Origin: CAYXVJ01 sp964558445
Lineage (GTDB): Bacteria > Bacillota > Clostridia > Saccharofermentanales > Fastidiosipilaceae
Length of the DNA stretch: 27,835 nucleotides
NCBI GenBank assembly: GCA_964558445.1
Contig: CAZLEA010000020.1
Location: forward strand, 1-27,835
Direction: 5' to 3'
Shown: positions 23,613 to 27,835 of the stretch, in pieces
Numbering within the stretch: the first letter of the stretch is position 1
How the letters are laid out: the number at the start of each line of letters is the position of its first letter
Made by a program: the position numbers and the translations under genes
Notes under the pieces: model-generated
What the model was told of the DNA's origin: nothing
The model's database searches: none
The model's input: only the letters and a program-made list of their open reading frames with translations

Positions 23613-24812
23613 ATGGAAATGAAGCAGAAGGATTACTGGCAGTTCTCTTCTGAATCGGTGACGGAGGGCCATCCGGATAAGGTCTGTGACCAATTATCGG
23701 ATGCAATACTGGATGCGATGCTGGCCGAAGATCCGTTCGCTCGAGTCGCCTGCGAGACGGTCGCCAATACCGGTTTGATTCTGGTATTCGGAGAGGTATC
23801 AACGTCATGCTACGTTGACGTACAAGAGATTGTACGCAACACGCTCAGAGAGATCGGTTATACGAGAGCGAAGTATGGGTTTGATGCAGATACTTGTTCC
23901 GTTCTGCTGGCACTAAAGGAGCAGTCGCCGGATATTGCGGATGCGGTCAACGTCTCTTATGAGATGCGAAGCGGCGATAACGGTGAGGAAGAAGCAACAG
24001 GAGCTGGCGATCAGGGCATGATGTTCGGTTATGCCTGTAACGAGACGCCGGAGCGTATGCCGCTGCCGATTACCCTGGCTCATGCTCTGACGAAGCAGTT
24101 GGCGCATGTTCGCAAATCGGGCCTGCTTCCGCTCCTAAGGCCGGATGGCAAGTCCCAGGTGACGATAAATTATGAGGGGAATACCCCGGTCTCGGTCCAT
24201 ACGATTGTAGTCTCTACGCAGCACGATCCTACTTACAGCCAGGAAGCGATCCGCGAGGATATCATGCGAGAGGTCATCGATGTCGTGATACCTAGCGAAC
24301 TGATGACAGACGAAACTCGCATCCTGGTGAACCCCAGCGGGCGCTTCGTTGTTGGCGGTCCCCACGGTGACTCGGGACTCACGGGGCGCAAGATCATTGT
24401 CGATACTTATGGCGGTATGGCGGCTCATGGCGGCGGTGCCTTCTCGGGTAAGGATCCGACGAAGGTCGACCGTTCGGCTTCTTATGCCGCACGTCATGTT
24501 GCCAAGAACTTGGTAGCCGCAGGTTTGGCCGAACGCTGCCAAGTTCAGCTGGCGTACTCGATCGGTGTGGCCCGTCCGATCTCGATCAACGTAGACAGCT
24601 ATGGTACTGGCGTACTTAGCGACCGAGAACTTGCCGATATCGTCACCAAGGAGTTCTTGCTCACACCGGACGGCATTATTCGCAAGTTTGATCTTCGCCG
24701 ACCGATCTACCGCAAGTTGGCTTCGTATGGTCATTTTGGTCGTCTTGATCTTGACTTGCCGTGGGAGAGAGAAGACAAGGTCCAAGATTTGTTGGCCTAC
24801 CTACCAGGTTAA
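23613..24812 (+). CDS. metK: S-adenosylmethionine synthetase
   Basis: Makes S-adenosylmethionine from methionine and ATP. It is 399 aa, the normal length. ESVTEGHPDKVCDQ (14-27), GAGDQGMMFGYA and GGGAFSGKDPTKVDRS are the diagnostic motifs with the ATP and metal ligands, and the C-terminal FGRLDLDLPWE is also typical. AGGAGG lies at 23596-23601; the ATG at 23613 is 11 bases on and a second ATG (23619) two codons later is also possible. It is divergent from the tad operon. comF starts 4 bases after its stop, so the two share a message. Confidence 0.97.
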   Translation: MEMKQKDYWQFSSESVTEGHPDKVCDQLSDAILDAMLAEDPFARVACETVANTGLILVFGEVSTSCYVDVQEIVRNTLREIGYTRAKYGFDADTCSVLLALKEQSPDIADAVNVSYEMRSGDNGEEEATGAGDQGMMFGYACNETPERMPLPITLAHALTKQLAHVRKSGLLPLLRPDGKSQVTINYEGNTPVSVHTIVVSTQHDPTYSQEAIREDIMREVIDVVIPSELMTDETRILVNPSGRFVVGGPHGDSGLTGRKIIVDTYGGMAAHGGGAFSGKDPTKVDRSASYAARHVAKNLVAAGLAERCQVQLAYSIGVARPISINVDSYGTGVLSDRELADIVTKEFLLTPDGIIRKFDLRRPIYRKLASYGHFGRLDLDLPWEREDKVQDLLAYLPG

Positions 24813-24816
24813 TCCT

Positions 24817-25581
24817 ATGACACAGGAGCGATTGGCCGATAGGCTTCGTTCGAAGGGCAGGGAACTAAGCGAGAGCTTGTTCCCGCCCTTTTGTGTTTAT
24901 TGCCGCAAGACCTTCACGAAGCGAGCTGCGGTACGCGATCTCTGTCCGAGCTGTTTGGCGAGGCTTCCATGGCGGACGAGAGGAGAAGCTGTCCTACCGG
25001 TCTTGGCGAACCGCATGGAACGGAGTTACTCACCCGACAAGTGGCGATCTATCAGCGCTATGAAGGTGATTGCCCCTCTGCATTATCGAGACGAAGTGCC
25101 GTATCTGCTTCGTAATCTCAAGTTCCATAACCGTTTGGACGTGGCGGAGGCACTGGCCGATCTGATGGAGATGGCTGTGCGCCTGCATCCCCTCGAGCCA
25201 TTCGATGCCATCGTTGCTGTGCCGCTTCATCCCAAACGGATGCATGAGCGAGGTTACAATCAGGCCGATGAGCTGTGCAAGCATCTGGCTAAGAAACTAT
25301 CGATCGCTCATTTGTCGATGGCCATCGAGCGACGTGTGCACACGAAGCGCCAGAGCGAGCTCGATTATGCACTTAGAGTACAAAATCTAGATGGTGCCTT
25401 CGTAGCCGATTCCGGTATCCTGGCGAGACGTCATGTGCTCTTGGTGGATGATATCTTGACATCCGGAACGACGATGTGGTCGGCGATGCAGGCGGTCGAA
25501 GCAGCAGGGGTCAAGAGCGTTACGGGACTGGTCGTCGCCTCGGGTAGGAAGCGCGAGGTAAGCCTTGCTACAGAAACTTAG
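24817..25581 (+). CDS. comF: ComF family phosphoribosyltransferase-like protein
   Basis: A 254-aa ComF protein, linked in Firmicutes to DNA uptake during competence. The N-terminal zinc finger has CVYC (26-29) and CPSC (43-46). The C-terminal phosphoribosyltransferase domain shows VPLHPKRMHERGYNQA and the PRPP-type loop VLLVDDILTSGTTM. The length is normal for the family. The ATG 4 bases after metK is chosen over upstream in-frame starts lying inside metK; the ribosome site is weak (CCAGGT), which suggests coupling to metK. No other competence gene is in the window, and the Tad locus nearby is not the competence pilus. Confidence 0.92.
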   Translation: MTQERLADRLRSKGRELSESLFPPFCVYCRKTFTKRAAVRDLCPSCLARLPWRTRGEAVLPVLANRMERSYSPDKWRSISAMKVIAPLHYRDEVPYLLRNLKFHNRLDVAEALADLMEMAVRLHPLEPFDAIVAVPLHPKRMHERGYNQADELCKHLAKKLSIAHLSMAIERRVHTKRQSELDYALRVQNLDGAFVADSGILARRHVLLVDDILTSGTTMWSAMQAVEAAGVKSVTGLVVASGRKREVSLATET

Positions 25582-25592
25582 TGAGCCTGTGT

Positions 25593-25598
25593 TATAAT
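25593..25598 (+). promoter_or_regulatory. -10 box of the 6S RNA gene
   Basis: A perfect TATAAT, 7 bases before the predicted 5' end of the 6S RNA and 12 bases after the comF stop. The -35 region falls in the last codons of comF and has no good consensus match at 17 bases. Confidence 0.6.
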
Positions 25599-25604
25599 AT
25601 ATGA

Positions 25605-25777
25605 GCCTGGGGTACATGATATCTCTTTATTTGAACCTACATGACTTAATAGGGAGCCTGGCGTCAAACGGAATAATGGCATGCCCCGCAAGGGGACGTC
25701 AGCAGACCGTTGCAGGGCACCCACCTGGCTTAAATGCGAGGTGTCAATGCTAGGGAGTCGGTACACCCGGGTTTTTT
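25605..25777 (+). ncRNA. ssrS: 6S RNA
   Basis: A roughly 170-base RNA with the 6S layout. The closing stem pairs GCCTGGGGTAC (25605-25615) with GTAC-A-CCCGGGT (25761-25772): 11 pairs, two G-U, one bulged A. Known Firmicutes 6S elements as I remember them are present: GAACCTAC and AATAGGGAGCCT on the 5' side, and GGGCACCCACCT on the 3' side. A distal arm ends in CCCC-GCAA-GGGG, a GNRA-type tetraloop (25684-25695), with AACGG/CCGTT pairing below it. The T-run TTTTTT (25772-25777) ends it. 6S RNA binds sigma-A RNA polymerase and mimics an open promoter, acting mostly in stationary phase. The assignment is by pattern and memory, not by a covariance search. Confidence 0.85.
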
Positions 25778-25788
25778 GTTATGTTTAC

Positions 25789-25814
25789 GAAGAGCTCTGT
25801 TGAAGAGCTTTTTC
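25789..25814 (+). terminator. Second intrinsic terminator after 6S RNA
   Basis: AGCTCT (25793-25798) pairs perfectly with AGAGCT (25804-25809) across a 5-base loop. The stem is extended by A-U and G-U pairs into the following T-run (25810-25813). It backs up the end of the 6S RNA and separates it from cysS. Confidence 0.75.
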
Positions 25815-25908
25815 TGTCGTATTTTGTGCTAAACCGTGGTACGATAGGCGTAGTTTCGCAAGTGAGATATTGCGGATTCGAAGTCACGCTGGGAGGAGCG
25901 ATTTGGAG

Positions 25909-27315
25909 ATGAAAATTTATAATACCCTGAGCCGAAGTAAGGAGACTTTTGTACCTCTGGAAGAAGGGAAGGTGAAGATCTATTCCTGTGGCCCGACGGT
26001 CTATAACTATTTTCATTTAGGTAACGCTCGCCCGTTTATCACTTTTGATACACTGAGACGCTATCTGGAATATCGGGGATATGAAGTGACCTTCGTACAG
26101 AACTTCACCGATATTGACGATAAGGTGATTCAGCGCGCTCAGATCGAGCATACGGATGCCAAGACGATCGCTGAACGCTACATCGAAGCTTATTACGAGG
26201 ATGCGGACAAGCTGAACGTGAAGCGTGCATTTGCCCATCCCCGTGCTACAGAGAGCATCGATAAGATCATCTTGATGATTGCCGAATTGATTGAGAAGGA
26301 TCATGCGTATGTCGCGGAGGACGGTGTCTATTATGCGACCCGCAGCTTCGAAGACTACGGCAAGCTGTCCGGCTTCAATCTGGACGATCTGGAAGAGGGT
26401 GCCGGCAATCGTGCCCTGAGCGGTGAGAATAAGCGGGATGCCGCGGACTTTGCCCTATGGAAGTTCAAGAAGGAAGGTGAGCCTGCATGGGCTAGCCCCT
26501 GGGGTGAGGGTAGACCCGGCTGGCATATCGAGTGCTCGGCCATGGTCAACGAATTCTTGGGTGAGACCATCGATATTCATGGTGGCGGTCAAGACCTTGT
26601 CTTCCCGCATCACGAGAATGAGATTGCGCAGAGCGAGGCCTGCACCGGCCATGTGCTAGCCAATTACTGGATGCACAACGGTTTCGTGAATGTGGATAAC
26701 GAGAAGATGGCCAAGAGTAGAGGCAACTTCTTCACAATCAGAGATATTGCCAAGGAATATTCGCATAATATTATCCGCTATTTCATCTTGAGCGGACACT
26801 ATCGCAGTCCGATTAACTTCAGCAAGGATTTGTTGGATGCTGCCGTCTCAGGCTTCGAACGCATCGAGAATTGTGTGTTCAATCTTCGTTTCTTGCTCGA
26901 GACCGAGGAGGACGAAGAAGAGAGTGAGGCGTCACGCGAGCTCGTGGCAGCTCTCGATACGGCCAAGGCTGCGTTCATCGAAGCGATGGATGATGACTTG
27001 AACACTGCAGATGCCTTTGCCTCCATATACGACTTGGTACGTGAGACGAATACGATTATCGCTACGGAGGCTCTGCTCCCGCACGATGTGTTGTCTGCTA
27101 CGTTGGAGCTGCTGCTCGAATTATTGGATGTACTGGGCTTGGTTGTCGAAGAGGAAGATGAGATTCCCGCCTCGATTACCGAGATGGTAGAGCAACGCAC
27201 AGCGGCCAAGGATGCCAGAGACTTCGCGCTTGCCGATTCGCTTCGTGACAAGATTCAGGCGGAAGGCTACGCGGTTGAGGACACGCCGCAAGGTCCGAGG
27301 GTATACCGCAATTAA
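25909..27315 (+). CDS. cysS: Cysteinyl-tRNA synthetase
   Basis: Charges tRNA-Cys with cysteine. It is 468 aa, the normal length. SCGPTVYNYFHLGNARP near residues 25-42 holds the first zinc Cys and the HIGH-like HLGN. ECSAM and HHENE carry further zinc ligands, and KMAKSRGNFFT is the KMSKS loop with Ala in place of the first Ser. The C-terminal anticodon-binding part is complete. GGGAGGAG at 25891-25898 is followed by an in-frame TTG (25903) and ATG (25909). The ATG is preferred because MKIYNT is the usual family start; the TTG has the better spacing. No T-box leader is seen. mrnC follows after 19 bases. Confidence 0.96.
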   Translation: MKIYNTLSRSKETFVPLEEGKVKIYSCGPTVYNYFHLGNARPFITFDTLRRYLEYRGYEVTFVQNFTDIDDKVIQRAQIEHTDAKTIAERYIEAYYEDADKLNVKRAFAHPRATESIDKIILMIAELIEKDHAYVAEDGVYYATRSFEDYGKLSGFNLDDLEEGAGNRALSGENKRDAADFALWKFKKEGEPAWASPWGEGRPGWHIECSAMVNEFLGETIDIHGGGQDLVFPHHENEIAQSEACTGHVLANYWMHNGFVNVDNEKMAKSRGNFFTIRDIAKEYSHNIIRYFILSGHYRSPINFSKDLLDAAVSGFERIENCVFNLRFLLETEEDEEESEASRELVAALDTAKAAFIEAMDDDLNTADAFASIYDLVRETNTIIATEALLPHDVLSATLELLLELLDVLGLVVEEEDEIPASITEMVEQRTAAKDARDFALADSLRDKIQAEGYAVEDTPQGPRVYRN

Positions 27316-27334
27316 GAAGGACAGTGGAATTATC

Positions 27335-27727
27335 ATGACGCAAGCACTCTATGACGGAGATCTGCGCGAGGTCCCCATGTCTACCCTGGCTTATATCGGT
27401 GATGCCGTCTATGAACTACATGTACGTATGCATGTCTTGGGGAGCGGACATGCGAAGTCCGGTGCACTGCATAAGCGCTCGGTTCACTATTCGAAGGCAA
27501 GTTTCCAAGCCGCGGCAGGTGAACGTTTGCATGAAGTGCTGACCGAGGATGAGAAGCAATTGATTCAACGCGGACGTAACAGCTCACCCGGCACGATGGC
27601 TAAGAACGTCAGCCCTCAGACTTATCGCTTGGCGAGCGGGTTTGAATGCCTCATCGGTTATCTCTATTTGGCCGGCGAACACGAGAGACTAGAAGAAATC
27701 ATAAGGATGGTTCTAAATAATGGATAA
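27335..27727 (+). CDS. mrnC: Mini-ribonuclease III
   Basis: A 130-aa RNase III catalytic domain without a double-stranded RNA-binding domain, known to process 23S rRNA ends in Bacillus. LAYIGDAVYELHVR carries the catalytic Asp and FECLIGYLYL the catalytic Glu near the C terminus. The length fits the family. The start is the ATG at 27335, after AAGGAC (27316-27321); longer in-frame versions would run into cysS. The order cysS-mrnC-rlmB is conserved in Firmicutes. It overlaps the next gene by 8 bases. Confidence 0.93.
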   Translation: MTQALYDGDLREVPMSTLAYIGDAVYELHVRMHVLGSGHAKSGALHKRSVHYSKASFQAAAGERLHEVLTEDEKQLIQRGRNSSPGTMAKNVSPQTYRLASGFECLIGYLYLAGEHERLEEIIRMVLNNG

Positions 27728-27835
27728 TAATCAATCGGGTAACAGCGGTCGCGATTCGGATCGTAAGCCCAAGCAGTTCCAGAGACGCGATCAGCGCCCG
27801 CAGTCGGCGAATCGTGAGGGACAATACCGCGGCTC
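27720..27835 (+). CDS. rlmB: 5' end of probable 23S rRNA 2'-O-methyltransferase RlmB (partial)
   Basis: Only the first 38 codons are in the window. They read MDNNQSGNSGRDSDRKPKQ and continue as a polar, Arg/Gln-rich stretch, which looks like the disordered N-terminal tail many clostridial TrmH-family RlmB proteins carry. No catalytic motif is reached. AAGGATGG precedes the ATG, and the start overlaps the mrnC stop by 8 bases, so it is coupled. The assignment rests on the conserved cysS-mrnC-rlmB order. Confidence 0.55.
   Translation, partial: MDNNQSGNSGRDSDRKPKQFQRRDQRPQSANREGQYRG

Noticed and set aside
25815..25908. Possible T-box leader before cysS (GTGGTAC resembles the T-box core)
   Set aside because: The space is too short, only part of the core matches, and there is no antiterminator/terminator pair between it and the start codon.

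Overview
The window looks like chromosomal DNA of a low-to-mid G+C Gram-positive bacterium, most likely a member of the Clostridia. The reasons are the strong AGGAGG-type ribosome binding sites before most genes, a lipoprotein-anchored oligopeptide transporter, a Flp1-type pilin with an FHA-domain companion in a Tad locus, Mini-RNase III after cysS, a Firmicutes-style 6S RNA, and use of GTG/TTG starts. G+C is about one half by eye. I cannot fix the genus. I saw no insertion sequence, phage gene, CRISPR array, tRNA or rRNA gene.

Layout. (1) 1-8183: a complete oligopeptide/dipeptide ABC importer, oppA-oppB-oppC-oppD-oppF. OppA (854 aa) and OppC (601 aa) are both far longer than usual, and the extra mass of both lies outside the membrane; the OppC insert is built of about four degenerate repeats. 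An unusual nested inverted repeat separates oppA from oppBCDF. (2) 8216-10220: a small tail-anchored membrane protein and an orphan FAD oxidoreductase of the GlpA/LhgO type with a C-terminal [2Fe-2S] BFD-like domain. (3) 10230-12179 (minus): formamidopyrimidine-DNA glycosylase joined in frame to a complete 6-phosphogluconolactonase-type beta-propeller. (4) 12311-17741: housekeeping and metabolic genes, namely a THUMP-type rRNA methyltransferase, a nucleotidyltransferase overlapping proA, then rpiB, upp and rpiA.

(5) 17808-23383 (minus): a compact Tad/Flp pilus operon reading tadZ-like, tadA, a fused tadB-tadC, flp pilin and an FHA-domain membrane protein. The first three genes overlap. No prepilin peptidase, CpaB or TadE/F gene is present here. 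(6) 23529-25581: metK and comF, divergent from the tad operon, with a perfect 10-bp tandem repeat in the shared upstream region. (7) 25593-25777: a 6S RNA gene with its own -10 box and a T-run end, followed by a second terminator. (8) 25909-end: cysS, mrnC and the first codons of a probable rlmB.

The genes fall into peptide uptake, pentose-phosphate and nucleotide salvage metabolism (lactonase, rpiA, rpiB, upp), translation and RNA processing, and surface pilus assembly. The most unusual parts are the paired extracellular expansions of the Opp importer, the Fpg-lactonase fusion and the TadB-TadC fusion.
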